DNA of 64,000 nucleotides, from positions 124,001-188,000 of the forward strand of contig JALMQS010000900.1 in the NCBI GenBank assembly GCA_024734495.1, read 5' to 3'. The notes beneath the pieces are model-generated. The model was not told where the DNA came from and ran no database searches. It worked only from the letters and a program-made list of their open reading frames with translations. Positions 22,346 through 33,440 of this stretch are shown here, in pieces. Each line of letters starts with the position of its first letter. Position 1 is the first letter of the stretch. The DNA is from Forficula auricularia (taxonomy: Eukaryota > Arthropoda > Insecta > Dermaptera > Forficulidae). Position numbers and translations under genes: made by a program.

Positions 22346-22847
22346 TTTACAGGAAACCCAGTTTCACTGACACAGTGACAACTAGATTTATTAGAATCCA
22401 TTGAAATCAAGAAAGCAATCGCCCGCAATGAACCCATTCTCAATAACCAATTAGAAACCACTAAATCAACAATAATTGATCTATTAATAAACCAAATTTA
22501 ACCGAAATTCATTCTTTACTAAACATTTGTTCCTCTTTCTCATCTTCGAATTAACTTTCTATATCCTCTTCTTTTGTCTAAATTTATACAGTCTAAAACC
22601 CCTACACAAATTCCTTTAATCAGTATTCCCAGAATCCTTTACAAATAAATTTCGAACAAAGACATCCTATCTGAAATGTACCTGACTTTGACCAGACAAT
22701 TTGTTCAATACCCAGTTTCTCCCTTCCATGTACTTTTAAATTCAACCACACAATTCTTTCAACGCCCATTGGCTCACCCCCCCCACTCGCCCTATACTAA
22801 AATAATATCAATACAATGTAAAAATGTTATATTCAGTTTTCTGTTAA

Positions 22848-22891
22848 ACCTCCTGATGAAGGGTTCATAGCCCGAAATATGTATAGAGATA
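22848..22891 (+). ncRNA. Hammerhead-ribozyme-like motif in Penelope tail (right arm)
   Basis: Identical, on the plus strand, to the motif at 20417-20460: ctc, ctgatga, a, ggg...ccc, gaaa, short palindromic stem III, then gag. It lies about 95 bp inside the outer end of the inverted tail. Transcripts crossing both arms would contain one copy on each strand. Confidence 0.55.
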
Positions 22892-22984
22892 AATAAAAAA
22901 ATCTCCAAAATAATTTAAAAGATTTTTTAATTTTATTTCCACTTTGTGAAACACCACTATAATCCGTTAAATAATTCCTGTGTT

Positions 22985-23345
22985 TAATATGTTTCACTAT
23001 AAACCAACAGCGCTTTCCCTAAACTTTAGTGGAATTTATTGGTTTCAAGAAGGTTTGGCATGGTCACGTGGAGCGTTGTGGTAGGTTGATAGGTCTGTGT
23101 CTTTTTAATCTTGTTGGTGGTAAATTATTTATTATATCTTGTGCGTATTCATTTTGGTGGTGAGTTAGGTTGTTTAGATACTTGTGGCTGTGTTGCCTTA
23201 TTTCGTCTTTGACGGAAGTGTTATAATATACTGTGTAAGAGAATTGGTAATAATTATAACAAGATGTATTATTTAATACAAGGTTTATTGAGAATAAGTA
23301 CAGAGGAACGGTGTGACAGGGTTCTCGATCATAAGTCATCCGCCC
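22985..23345 (-). pseudogene. Jockey-type LINE ORF2 C-terminus and 3' UTR
   Basis: A minus-strand 91-residue frame (23339 to 23064) ends with KDEIRQHSHKYLNNLTHHQN, EYAQDIINNLPP and TRLKRHRPINL. A Y..hL..H.N.ya..ll...RLKR..P.dL ending is typical of the last residues of Jockey-clade RT proteins. The first half of the frame is unrelated or shifted. The remaining 70-odd bases to 22985 would be 3' UTR. Heavily 5' truncated. Confidence 0.6.
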
Positions 23346-24295
23346 TTATTATCAGAAACTCATCGCTAAAGTATCATTATAATCAGGTCAAGCTTTGCAA
23401 TTTCAGAAATTACATAAGCCTACTGCTTCCGCGTAGACTTATGTAACATGTCGAAAAGCCATATCACAACAGAAGTTATTTCTATGTCTTTTAGTATAGT
23501 CGTGTTTGGTACCCTCTGGGTCTGGGGGCATCAACGATTGCTCTCAGCGCTTTGTTTTGGAATAATGACAAATATCTAAAACTCCAGAATCATAGAGGTA
23601 CTTCACCCTTGTTGTAAGATGTTGAGCAGAAAACTAATTAAAGTTTAGATTTACTATTTTTGAGTTATCGCTACTATAGGCTGTTTGTCAAACTGACAGC
23701 ACAGAATATGAAATGGCTGAAGAACGTGTCAGTGGGGGGGGGAGGGGGTGCTAAGGGTAGATTTTGGGTGGCAGAGCCAAGGGCTGAGCGATGGAATTAA
23801 TTGAAATTATTTCCTAATGACACCCGGGTTTTATGTTTCGAATATAATTGTAAAAGTTAACTCTCTCACTCTAGCGTTCAAGTGCAAAACTCTCATTTCT
23901 TTTATTCGATTGATACTTGATGAAGTCTGGCTGTTTCAAGCGAAACATAAAGAAACAATAAAGGAAGATTAAATCGAAATTTAATTATTCAGCTCGGTAT
24001 TTTTGAAAATTAATTTCCTATAACAAAAGAAATTAATTAATCCCTCTACGAATGGCGCGTCTATGAATTTTACAATGATAAATATTTGATAATCAACAGC
24101 AGTTAGCACTTATTCAAACATTGTACAGATATATAATTAAATGGAGATTAAACCTATATATAGGATAGGCAGAGAAGTCAAAAGTTTCAAGAGGCAGCCT
24201 GGGGATGGTATTTCCATTCCTTATATCTTGAATCGTCTCAAATGAAGCGTGATGTTCAATCTCAAAAGTGAGAACTTTTTTAAGACTCTGTACGC
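23346..24295. other. Stretch without clear gene; weak Penelope-type tail
   Basis: At about 23925-23975 cttgatgaagtctggctgtt followed by caagcgaaacataaagaaac resembles a Penelope-type 3' hairpin but lacks a full core. A minus-strand 89-residue frame (24383-24114) is partly family-W sequence and unassigned. No other feature is supported. Confidence 0.35.
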
Positions 24296-24299
24296 TCTC

Positions 24300-24920
24300 T
24301 GAAATTTTTACTTTATCCAATGCGAAGCATGGGTAAAGTATTGTAATCGGTTTCATGGCAAGCGCGACTTCAAAGGGTCTCAAGTAAAGACTACGGAACC
24401 CATGGTCTCAATTAAAGTCACAAATTATAGTATTCATTTAGGTTGGATTTTAGCACGTGACAGTTTTGCCAAAAATTACACATCTCGTCTAGAGGCCAAA
24501 AAGTGCGATTTTTTCAGGAAGTGCGTGCGGATGGATGGTATGTTATAAGCTCAATCAATATCAAAATGAAATTTCACATGTATTTTTGGTGCATTGAGAT
24601 TAGGAGCTGATTAGATTTTGGTGCATATCGACCCAAAATTAAGTGGGAGGGGTGGGGGTTAAAATTAAAATTAAAATATTTTCAAACTAAAAAAACAAGA
24701 AAAATTAAATATACTATAAAATGAACCTATAATAACAAAAATATTTCTTTTTCTGGGGCCAAATAAGGGAGGGGGGGGTCAAAAAATAAAAATCTAGGCT
24801 ATTTGAGCAAACTCAACCAAATTTTGTACACATAGTGGGCCTCCAGAACACTAAAAAATACAAAAACAGACAAATGGGGGAAGGGGCAAAAATAAAAATC
24901 TAGGCCCTTGTACCTAACTC
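24300..24920 (-). repeat. Family W copy with diverged tandem units
   Basis: It opens with actttatccaatgcgaagca and runs through gactacggaacccatggtct and gtcta-gaggccaaaaagtgc in reverse orientation relative to 540-808. It then continues into reverse-orientation units like those at 17320-17720. Confidence 0.65.
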
Positions 24921-25465
24921 AGCCAGAAGTGTGGATGGCCACATCAGAACGTGATTTGAAATATCTTGCATCCCATATATTTCATTATCTGGGATAAATA
25001 ATATTTTCTAGGTCGGTCCCCATCCCTTTCTTTTTTAAAATTTCTTGTATCCTATATATATTTCATTATCAGAAAAAATACCCTAATCTAAGTCTTTTCT
25101 CACTTTTTTAAAATGTCTTGCTTCCCATATATTTCACTAGGGAAACTCTATTCTAGGTCCAGGCAAAGGCAACAAGAAACCACCTCGTGAACAATTTTCC
25201 CAATAAAATTACAGGAAAAGAAGAATCGTGTTTAGAAATTTTCGAAACATTTTCAAGTTTCTTTTTGGATCCCGATCATCTCTATAGCTTGAGTACGAAA
25301 CCTCGTATAAAACTTCTTCTTTTGCCAAAATGTTAGTCTTTGGAATTTCTACCTTCATGACTTCCTGTTCAAAAATGTAAAAAAAGGTTGTACCTAATGA
25401 GCTAAAATTTGAGCAGGAAAATATCAAATCGAACGATATTCATATCAAATTTAGATATTTATCAT
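24921..25465. other. Stretch without recognised gene
   Basis: A minus-strand 72-residue frame (25427-25209) has a plausible composition (segment KEEVLYEVSYSSYRDDRDPK) but no known family, start context or splice evidence. Three diverged copies of a tcttgcatcccatatatttc-like word occur at 24964, 25045 and 25110. Confidence 0.3.
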
Positions 25466-25469
25466 TTAA

Positions 25470-26276
25470 GGAGGTTCTTTCGCGACAATCCACACAATAA
25501 GTTTTAGCCTCGTAACCACTCACACAACGAAATCTCTATGGATACACACATACTTTCCGGATCGTTTCCAAGCCATTGTGCTTATATCCCCTCCACTAAA
25601 AATAATCGTCCAAATATGTTTGTTATTTTTTGTTTTTTATCAAAACTAAGAGTAAATAATTTCAATTTTTTTTAAATTACTTCGAATATATTAATCTAAC
25701 AAATATTAGTTTTTCATCAAGATGGTGAAAGTCCTTCAATAAAAATAAAATAAAATAATGATCATATCCCTGTTGTTAGGACTCTCTTGTGCCGAGTGCT
25801 GTGTGGCGCTTTGATGCCTCGCCCCCCATCAAGTCGATGGGGTCCTAACAATCTTGCGTATGCAGAGTTGTAGGTTGCGTGTTCATATAGGGTGTGTGCA
25901 GGGGAGGGGCTGCTGGATGGCGGTAGCCCCCCAGATTCGAATGTTCGAATCCCATTCGCTACTCCAGTCGAATCGAGTCGCTTTAATTATAGCATGGGTG
26001 AATATATTTCACTCATGCAAAAGCGACTCAACGATCCGACTGAGTCATCTAGCGGCCGTGTCTCAAGGCTCGTCGCTATGAGCGAGAGCGGGCCGCTACA
26101 TTCCCACCCTTTCCTTATCTACCCTATGTTATAAATGTCATATTTACTTGCAATTATTTCATGTTTGGTGTGGTAATTCGTGTTCAAATTTTAACAGTAT
26201 ATGTATTATGCTTTTAATAACTTATATTCCAAGTTTTAAAAACTTCTTGAATTTTTGCATTTGTGAAAGAACTACC
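25470..26276 (-). mobile_element. TTAA MITE family 1, copy 3, with insertion
   Basis: Flanked by TTAA at 25466-25469 and 26277-26280. Termini are ggaggttctttcgcgacaat and gtgaaagaactacc. The internal sequence is interrupted at about 25770 by a GC-rich insert and resumes near 26100. Confidence 0.8.
25770..26100. mobile_element. GC-rich insert of unknown type inside the MITE
   Basis: About 330 bp, absent from the other five MITE copies. It starts tgttgttaggactctcttgt, contains a possible pol III B-box (gttcgaatccc, 25943-25953), a partly inverted ggactctc/ggggtcctaaca pair and a CpG-rich end. A SINE is possible. Overlapping frames of 75-80 residues are not recognised. Confidence 0.45.
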
Positions 26277-26280
26277 TTAA

Positions 26281-27055
26281 AATGATTAATTTACTGAAAC
26301 TGCAAACAACATACCGAGTCTTGAAAAAATTTACTTTTTCTTCCAATTTTTTTTTCAACTCGACTTAATCTGAATCTATTTTAGGTTTTTTGTTTTTTTT
26401 GTTTAATTATATTAATCTCAACATCGATTTTAATCTCTAACAATTAAGGAGAACCTGCCACGAGACTAACCCCCTTGGTATCGATCAATTTTAATAAAGT
26501 CAAATCACTAGGGTAAAAAAATTCACTGCTCTGAAAGTCAACTTAGAAAAATCAATAATTTTGATTAAAGAATATTATAGGTATAACACCTGGACTTTAT
26601 TTTCTGCTCTACGCCCTCAAATTGGGGGAGATGAAGTTTAAGATTGAGAGTAAAAATGGATTTCCCCTCAAGATGTATAATAGCCAATATGTATCAAGGC
26701 AGGCAATTTCATTTATTTTCCCAACGGCGAATAGAATACTTATTAAAAGCGAGGACGCAGGTAGTTGTCTTGACTTCCCTTTTTTATCTCTGGTTTTTAC
26801 CTATTACCATTAAAAAGTTTATAAAACGGTTAATTTGTGTTATAAAACGAGTTATTTGAGTTTAAAATAAAGTAAGTATTAATATGTAAGGACCGTTTAG
26901 ACTTAAGTGTGAAATAAAAATAAAAAGACAACAGTTATTTGCTTTTTACTTCTTCCAACTTTTTTAGGCCGATTCACTTCAGCTCCTTTAAAAATTACTC
27001 GTTTCAAGCTCGGTGCTGTGCTCTCTTTTATTTTTATTTCTAAGTGTAACCAGCC
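26281..27055. other. Stretch without recognised gene
   Basis: AT-rich. The overlapping 63- and 71-residue frames at 26622-26859 have no recognisable family. Confidence 0.4.
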
Positions 27056-27059
27056 CAAA

Positions 27060-27470
27060 TAGAATAAAAAAAACTGCAACGGATCGTTGCTAAACTTAAT
27101 CCAAAGTCATTTGAAATATTAATATGTTTATTCCCTTATTATTAATCAGATAGCTATTTGAAGTCCATGTTGACTTAAATTCAAAAATAGTGATCGATTC
27201 TCATCTAATATCTACTTGAGGAATAACCATTCTACATTGGATTTCAAACATTTCGATTATTATTGGTAACCATTGCTGAAGACATGGAGGAATCGACTTA
27301 AAATAAAAAATAATGATCGATTCTTATCTAATACTAGAGGAATAACCTTATTCCATTCCATTTTTGATGTTTTGACTATTAATGACAACCTCTACTGAAA
27401 AAGTGGAAGAATCGACTTAAAATCAAAAAGACTAAATTCTTTTATGGTAACCAACTCAAGCTTACCAATA
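27060..27470 (+). repeat. Helitron fragment with two tandem units
   Basis: It contains actgcaacggatcgttgcta, as at 50212 and 50422, then two copies of the roughly 119-bp unit with gaggaatcgacttaaaat. It corresponds to about 50420-51340 of the Helitron at 49817-51590 with an internal deletion, and it lacks the 3' hairpin. Confidence 0.7.
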
Positions 27471-28733
27471 AAATACTAATGTTTATGGGGGTTTGCCAGG
27501 TTGTATGGCAAAATCAAGTGGATGGCCACATCAGAACACGTTAGCTTATTTAAGACAGTTAATGAAATTCCTAGGCGATTTGAGTACCTAAAAACCCTTT
27601 GCTTTTAGAGTACCTATGGATTCCCATTAAGCTAGTTCTGGTGTCAAAATTATTTAGAACTTCATGTTAAAATATGCAAAAAATCAGAAAAATCGATTCC
27701 TTATTTGGATAGCTTTTGAAGGGTTATAGCTGAAATTTAGCACATGAGTTTTATTAAAAAACTTCACCTTTCTGCTTAATTTCAGCTTTCTAGCTTCAAC
27801 TGTTCGCTGACAAGAAAATTATTAATTCACCAATATCTACAGAGGTCGTTACAAGTTTTTAACTATTTCTACAATTTCATGTTGTTGCTAAGTAATGTTT
27901 TAAATATTATATAGTAAGATTCAATTAATTCTGACGAACATTAAAAAAATCAAATTTGTCTTAAATACGACTAATTAAAAATTTAGTTTATAAAATTAAT
28001 TTTCTTCCTTCCTTCGTAGTAAAGTGTATTATACATTACATACACACACGCGATGTTTACACATAACCACGAGGGAATTAATTAGACTCAATTTTTTTTT
28101 TATTATTATAAATCAACATTTTAATTTAAAAATAAATTATAAAATTATTTTCAAAAATAATTAAGCAGAAATAGCCCGGAAGTAAGTTGTCATGGAAATT
28201 CGAACTTTTTATGTTGATATTTTCTCTTCATTTTATGGATTTCACTCTACAAATTATTAATTACTTAATTACTTTATTTTACTTATTTAGGTAGCATATG
28301 AATTCATACTCTTTAAATGCCTTTTTATTGGTTTGTTTGTTTCGACCTTTTTACCTGAATTCAAAGTCTACAATATTATTAATATATTGATTTTTACTAA
28401 AGCCAGGTACTACATAAAGAATAAACTAGGAAAGCTGTCGGCCTGTATCTATGCAACCAAAAGACGCTTCTGGATTGAACTAGCCTACCTTACAGGCGTC
28501 CTTGTTAAATGAATATTTTTCATGTTTAAAATTTGACGGCCATCTCCCATGAGTTCATTTTCTTTTTTCCTAATTTGCAGTGGAGCCGCCATGGGTGGGT
28601 TGAGCGAGCGCCCAACCTTCTAAATTAAGCATTTAAGCTACTAATATTGAAAAACCAAGTTGATAAAATAAAAAAGGTAAGCCATCGCTTTCACTATTAT
28701 AGACTTTATATAATAAAAATATAATAGTTATAC
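27471..28733. other. AT-rich stretch without recognised gene
   Basis: A short family-W-like phrase (ccaggttgtatggcaaaatc) is at about 27498. The rest shows no supported feature. Confidence 0.4.
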
Positions 28734-28859
28734 GTTATACCCAGTGCTGGATTTCCGCCTAGGCCCACAAGGCCCGGGCCTGGGGGCCCAGGTTTCGGAA
28801 TCTTTTTTATTTTTTTATTTTTCAACCTAAAAAGATCACAAGGGATCTACGAAAGGCAT

Positions 28860-29210
28860 TACAAATATCATACAAGTATGCAATCACAATCTCTAGGTAA
28901 ACAAATATCGCTTAACATTATCATTAAAATTACTAAGAGTTTTTACGTTGGATTGCTGCTCCATTTACATAAGCACATTTATCCAAACGTAGGAATTGCT
29001 TTCCGAATGCTGTCAAACGGTTCAGCAGAACGGTCGTTTTCAGCGCTAAAGAGAGTAAAGAATTACTTAAGATCTAACATAGGAGAGAACAGGCTCAAAT
29101 CTCTGTAATGTTACATAGAATCAGAAATAATGCAGTCAATTGACTATGAAGACGTCATTCGTTCTTTTGCACAGAAGAAAGCTCGCCGTAAGATTGTATA
29201 CATTTTATAG
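28860..29210 (+). pseudogene. hAT transposase, C-terminal dimerisation domain
   Basis: The frame carries LSNGSAERSFSALKRVKNYL followed by RSNIGENRLKSL, then an in-frame stop (29106-29108). It resumes without a shift as CYIESEIMQSIDYEDVIRSF and AQKKARRKI to a second stop at 29209. ERSFSxLKxxKxxLR is the signature of the hAT C-terminal dimerisation region found in ZMYM1-like transposases; the FAxKKARRK end is also typical. The catalytic RNase H-like core upstream is absent. Confidence 0.75.
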
Positions 29211-29342
29211 AATAACGTAACTATATAGTAACATAGACTGTATTATTCTGATGTTTATTAAAGTCGATTAAAAATTCTTTTTCCTCTCTTCTTTTGTCTA
29301 TATCCTATATATATATATATTTTTTTTTTTATTGGCCTCGGG

Positions 29343-29396
29343 AACATATATATATATATATATATATATATCATGTCATATATATATATATCATGT
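29343..29396. repeat. (TA)n microsatellite
   Basis: An alternating TA run interrupted by a repeated atcatgtcat word. It lies between the hAT coding remnant and the LINE tail. Confidence 0.9.
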
Positions 29397-29460
29397 CATT
29401 TTTTAGTTTTATTCTTTTCTCTATATTCAGTATATTTATTGTTTTTGTTCCATATAATTG

Positions 29461-30420
29461 TTTTTTTTTATGATAATGATGAGAGAAGAAGTTACAACAA
29501 AAAGGTGCAACCCCTAAAGACCTGGGTTGGCCCCTCCATCGTGAAAAGAAGAAGAAAGAATTTTATGGGTTGGGAGGGGTCGAAGGTATCTGTGGATACG
29601 GGTCTTAAATAGCTGAAGGTTATAAATCGCGGTAAAGATGGTGGCAGGGAGCGAGTTCCAGTCTCTGGAGGTCATAGGGATAAAAGAGTTGGCGAAAGCG
29701 CTTGTTCGACTTGTATCCAATTTAACAGCGAAGGGGTGTTGAGCGTTAGAAAACCGCGTGTTTCTCGTAAAGAGGGCATTAGGGGGGGATAATTGATTTC
29801 AGCTCGACTGAACAGACACCGTGATAGTATCTGTAGTACAGAGAAAGGGCAGAAACGGTTCTTCGGTGAGCCAGGGAGTCGAGTGAGTTGGTTAGAGCCG
29901 GGTCTCCTATTAGTTTAATTGCTCGCTTCTGAATTGCATCCAGTGTAGCAAGAGAATGTTTGGAGGCACCCCTCCACAGATGAGAGCCATATTCGAGACA
30001 GGGACGAATTTGAGCCTTATACAGTATAAGAAGTTGACTGGGAGTATAACAGCGTCTAGACCTAAATAGGAGACCAAGCTTGCCCACTGCAGCTTTAGCA
30101 GAGAGTTGAGATATGGTCATTCCATGAAAGGTCAGAAGTCTAGAGTTACGCCTAGCATTGAAATTTTATCCCTGAATTCTAGTGAGTTTGAGTCGAATGA
30201 TATGTTTGGGAGGTTTCTGTCGACGCCTAGAAATAAGGCAACACTGAGTTTTCCCTGCATTGAAGTTAACTAAGTTTTGGGATCCCCAGTTTTTAAGTTT
30301 GCATAAGTCTAAATTAATTGAGGAGGCAATGTCTGCACGGTTTTTATGCGATGCAGGGGCGTTATGTAGGGTGCTGTCATCTGCGTAACAATGTACCGGA
30401 TTGGAGGGCAAGTTTTAGAA
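29461..30420 (-). pseudogene. CR1/Jockey-superfamily LINE, RT C-terminal half (frameshifted)
   Basis: Read on the minus strand. The first piece (30411-30166) has CYADDSTLHN, the catalytic RT palm box, and NFNAGKTQCCLISRRR. The second (30120-29779) has SQLSAKAAVGKLGLLFRSRR, LYKAQIRPCLEYGSHLWRG and LDAIQKRAIKLIGDPALTNS. The third (29720-29514) has NSFIPMTSRDWNSLP and FKTRIHRYLRPL. Frame breaks separate the pieces. The 3' UTR ends in a poly-A tract (poly-T at 29461-29470). Pieces of the same family lie at 37240-37941 and 44020-44830. The exact clade is uncertain. Confidence 0.8.
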
Positions 30421-30610
30421 GGTCTTTTGATATAGATAAGTTGCCTTTTTAAATTTTTTTTCTGTTACTTGATCTGTTTGTATCACATTGTTTATTTTTC
30501 TTTGTAATTAAATTGGCCTAATATTGTACATTAAAAAGGCTAGATGCTCCTACAAATACAATGTTCTTGAATAAAAAAAAAAAAATTGTACTAGTGGATT
30601 TAATTTGCTA
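30421..30610 (+). mobile_element. Possible second LINE 3' tail
   Basis: The segment ends with acaaatacaatgttcttgaa followed by taaaaaaaaaaaaa, resembling the 3' end of an independent plus-strand LINE. There is no coding sequence, so this is tentative. Confidence 0.35.
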
Positions 30611-31079
30611 AATTTCCAAATAGCTTCGAGATGGTGGGGGGGCAAATGTCAAATGCCCTGAGGGGCCCTGAGTCTCTTAAATCCGCCGCTGGTTATACAC
30701 TACCATCTTTTAAAAAAAGGATATCTAAATTATACAAAAATCTGAATTACCCAAAATAATGCAGATTTTTGCTGCACTACCCCCCAAATTTTACGCTCGG
30801 TTCATCGCCCAACCAAAAAGAAAAAAACTGATGCACGCCACTCGATGGTGTTGGGGAAAAAGGGTCAATCTGCAATTTCCAGACTGTTTCTAAAACTGAA
30901 AACTGCGATTCCAATTCATTTTTTTTTCAAGTTTTTTATCTAACGGTTAATGGCAAATATTAAGTATATTTATTATTGTAGGAACGGTTTCTTTCTTTAA
31001 TGGTTTAAGGGAAATTCTTCAGGGGGGGGGTATAAAACTGTTTGATAAAACACACTATATAAAATAAGATAAATATAAT

Positions 31080-31300
31080 GGCCTGAGTTGGTAGGAAGGC
31101 GCTCTTTTGGCTAAAGGAGAGACACACGGGTACGAATTCCGTCGGGTGCTCAATTCATTTTTTTCTTTTCAAAAAATTATAAAATAATTTTGTAAATATG
31201 TAGAGTTGCGATGAGAAATTATTGATTACATTATTTAACTTTCGCCGCTCAAATTGCTTTATGAAAAATTAAAACTAACTTTTAAAAGTTAATTTGTAAT
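31080..31300 (+). mobile_element. tRNA-derived SINE, copy 1
   Basis: The head ggcctgagttggtaggaagg resembles a pol III A-box (one mismatch), but the B-box region is damaged (gggtacgaattcc). The body gggtgctcaattcatttttt, then aaaattataaaataattttg, is shared with copy 2 about 310 bp downstream. Confidence 0.6.
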
Positions 31301-31394
31301 CTAAAACATAGTAACTATACTTAACTCTACTTTAGAAATAGAAAAATGCCGCGAAGGAAAATGACATTCAATCTAAAGAGCATTCCTGGCGAGA

Positions 31395-31615
31395 TCATCC
31401 GTGGCCTAGTTGGTAAAGGCGCTCTTCAGCTAAAGGGTTCGAATCCCATCGGCTTCAACGGCTCGAAACTCATCCGGGTGCTCAATTCATTTTATCTTTT
31501 TTCAAAAAACAACAAAATAATTTTCTAAATATGCAGAATTAACATAAGAAATTATTGATCAAATTATTTAACTTTTCGCGGCTCAAATTGCTTTAAGATA
31601 AATAAGTTTATTGAT
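31395..31615 (+). mobile_element. tRNA-derived SINE, copy 2, with intact A and B boxes
   Basis: The A-box tggcctagttgg (31402-31413) and B-box ggttcgaatcc (31436-31446) match the pol III consensus exactly. The gap between them is shorter than in most tRNAs. The body is shared with copy 1 and ends near cggctcaaattgcttta, which also occurs at 31244-31260 of copy 1. The 60-residue frame at 31346-31528 overlaps it and is not a gene. Confidence 0.7.
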
Positions 31616-31997
31616 AAAATAGAATCGTAGTCTAGGGTACAATCAACTCGCTAACTCTTAGCAACTCCATTCAACAACTCTCTTTAACAACTGACTGTCT
31701 TTGTCTTTTTCTCTGACAATTTACCCTCTCACATGCAAATGGTGGTGGTGGACCATGTGTGTTTGTCAATCGACCAAACTGCACTTGTACATTAAGACCA
31801 ATCTGTCATAACAATATTTAATTTATTACGTCATTTTAGCATGAACTGAAAAGGTCTTCTTACTGGACCTTTTTCAAGTGTGCGCAATCTACGGCTTAAG
31901 AAGAAAGAAGTCGGTTTCTCAAAGTACAAACGGCAGGAATTCTTTGGCATGCATTTGATAGCCATATGCTATTAAAATAAAAAATTCTCAAATTCGT
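31616..31997. other. Stretch without recognised gene
   Basis: No supported feature. Confidence 0.35.
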
Positions 31998-32360
31998 TTA
32001 AAGGTAGTTGTTCCACCAAATGGGTTTTCTTAGGATTTTTTGAAATTTAGACAGATTATTATTTAAATACTTCTGCATCGATTGGTGGCAAAATGAAATT
32101 TATGAACAATATAGTTCCGGAGATATTAAATTTCAAAGATAGAGTTTTTTTCAGACTCTTATACATTGCACTATACTGGATATCGGAAAGTTTACATACA
32201 TATTTAATTATAATTAAGAAACCCTTCTTACCATTTCTATAAAAAACTAAACCAATATTAAACAATAGCCAATACATATTTTAAGACAATTTTGATTCAT
32301 GTTTACAACACAGTGTCTGAGATAATAATGAATAAATAATGAAAAATGTATAAAAAAATA

Positions 32361-32829
32361 TTGGATAAAAAATACTTGGTAGGTTTCACATTAAGATATA
32401 AAAATAAAACGAATTTATTTTTGGAGAGCCTTTAATCTCGATATATATATTTCAATCATTCATTCATTGATTACATTCTTTTAAATATTTGCAATCTTGT
32501 GTTCATTAATTCTTCCTCCCCCCCCCCCCTACACCTACCTGAGTGTAGATCCTCATTTCTCAGAAGGCCATTCAAAATTAAACAAAATAGACTTCCTACC
32601 TTTCTCCCTCCACTAATTTTAAATATTTACCCTTTTGTTATTTAAAAATAAATTTTACCATTGACTTGTATTCAAATTCGATTTATCCAGGTCAGTTACT
32701 TTCTGTTGCTCCTGAAGATGGGTTAGCCACCCGAAATATATATATCGAGATTAAAGACTCTCCAAAAATAAATTCGTTTTATTTTTTATATCTTAATGTG
32801 AAACCTACCAAGTATTTTTTATCCAATAA
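32361..32829. mobile_element. Inverted pair of Penelope-type tails
   Basis: Arms 32361-32455 and 32733-32829 are inverted copies (ttggataaaaaatacttggt, gtttcacattaagatataaa). Only the right tail keeps a complete hammerhead-like hairpin. The centre (32456-32707) has no RT or nuclease coding sequence; the 68-residue frame at 32666 runs through the tail and is not a gene. Confidence 0.7.
32708..32752 (+). ncRNA. Hammerhead-ribozyme-like motif, variant
   Basis: Order: ctc, ctgaaga (core with A at the variable position), one extra base (t), stem II gggt...accc, gaa, an AU-only stem III, c, then gag pairing with the first ctc. Stem II differs from that at 20417/22848 yet keeps pairing, which supports a selected RNA structure. 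Confidence 0.5.
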
Positions 32830-33221
32830 TTTAAAAAATGTTTTCACCAAGTACCAACACCATATTCCTTAAAAACTATTGTATAAAAAATTAACATTAA
32901 AAACAATTTGGCAAGCATGCGCATTTATTTAATCAGCGAAAGATGTATAAAGCGGTCATGCGTTAGATTTTTTCAAAATTATAATTTTCTTACAAGGTGT
33001 AACGTAGGCGTTGATTACACTTGTTAAAAAAATAACAAAACGATTTTTATAGAAATAAATCGACCTATAAAATGTATTTTATCTGTCTTTTTAATATAAA
33101 AATATTCAATCTCTTACACAAGGAGCCAGATTTGTCAAATGAGCACGGGATTGGCTAGAGTCGGTAGATAACCAGCAAAAAGTTTTGGGCTTGTGAGTTA
33201 TAAATCCTTATTGTCTGTTCT

Positions 33222-33440
33222 ATATTTTTTTTTTTTTGTTTTTTTTTTTTTTTTTTTTTTTTTGTTTTATGATATTGATGTGAGAAGGAGATACACCAGA
33301 AGGTTGGTCCCCTAAAGGCCTGTATGGGCTGGCCCCTCCATCGTGAAAAGAACAGAGCAGAAGGAAAAGAAGCCGGGATCACGAGCCAATCTCAGAAACT
33401 TAGATACAATTCAATATCCAATTTACTAAGGTTTTAGGGG
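33222..33440 (-). mobile_element. LINE 3' end, truncated
   Basis: A poly-T run (minus-strand poly-A) followed by tatgatattgatgtgagaag and ggcccctccatcgtgaaaag matches the 3' UTR of the LINE at 29461-30420 and 44020-44830. It is inserted into the TTAA MITE. Confidence 0.75.

Larger units (their letters stand above)
20321..22979 (-). mobile_element. Penelope-like element with inverted tails, interrupted
   Basis: Left and right arms of about 630 bp (20321-20960 and 22345-22979) are inverted copies of one Penelope 3' region, ending in ggattatagtggtgtttcac and its reverse complement. The left, minus-strand part continues inward into GIY-YIG and RT coding remnants. The right arm is a second, plus-strand tail starting abruptly at about 22365. 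The minus-strand body is split by the foldback element at 21268-22012. Inverted partial copies are a known habit of Penelope-like elements. The frames 20438-20635 (-) and 22676-22870 (+) are the same tail sequence and are not genes. Confidence 0.75.
28742..30691 (+). mobile_element. hAT element with 8-bp target duplication, invaded by a LINE
   Basis: The left end cagtgctggatttccgcc and the right end (reverse complement cagcggcggatttaagag) form imperfect hAT-type terminal inverted repeats. The flanks are gttatacc (28734-28741) and gttataca (30692-30699), a 7-of-8 target duplication. The interior holds a transposase C-terminus (28860-29210), a (TA) microsatellite and a minus-strand LINE. The copy is internally deleted and cannot encode a full transposase. 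Confidence 0.8.

Noticed and set aside
25209..25427. Possible exon of a host gene on the minus strand
   Set aside because: The composition is plausible, but no splice sites, homologous family or continuation could be supported.
29340..30420. Possible CRISPR-like or satellite array from repeated atatat and direct words
   Set aside because: These are a (TA) microsatellite and LINE sequence; no regular repeat-spacer structure exists anywhere in the window.
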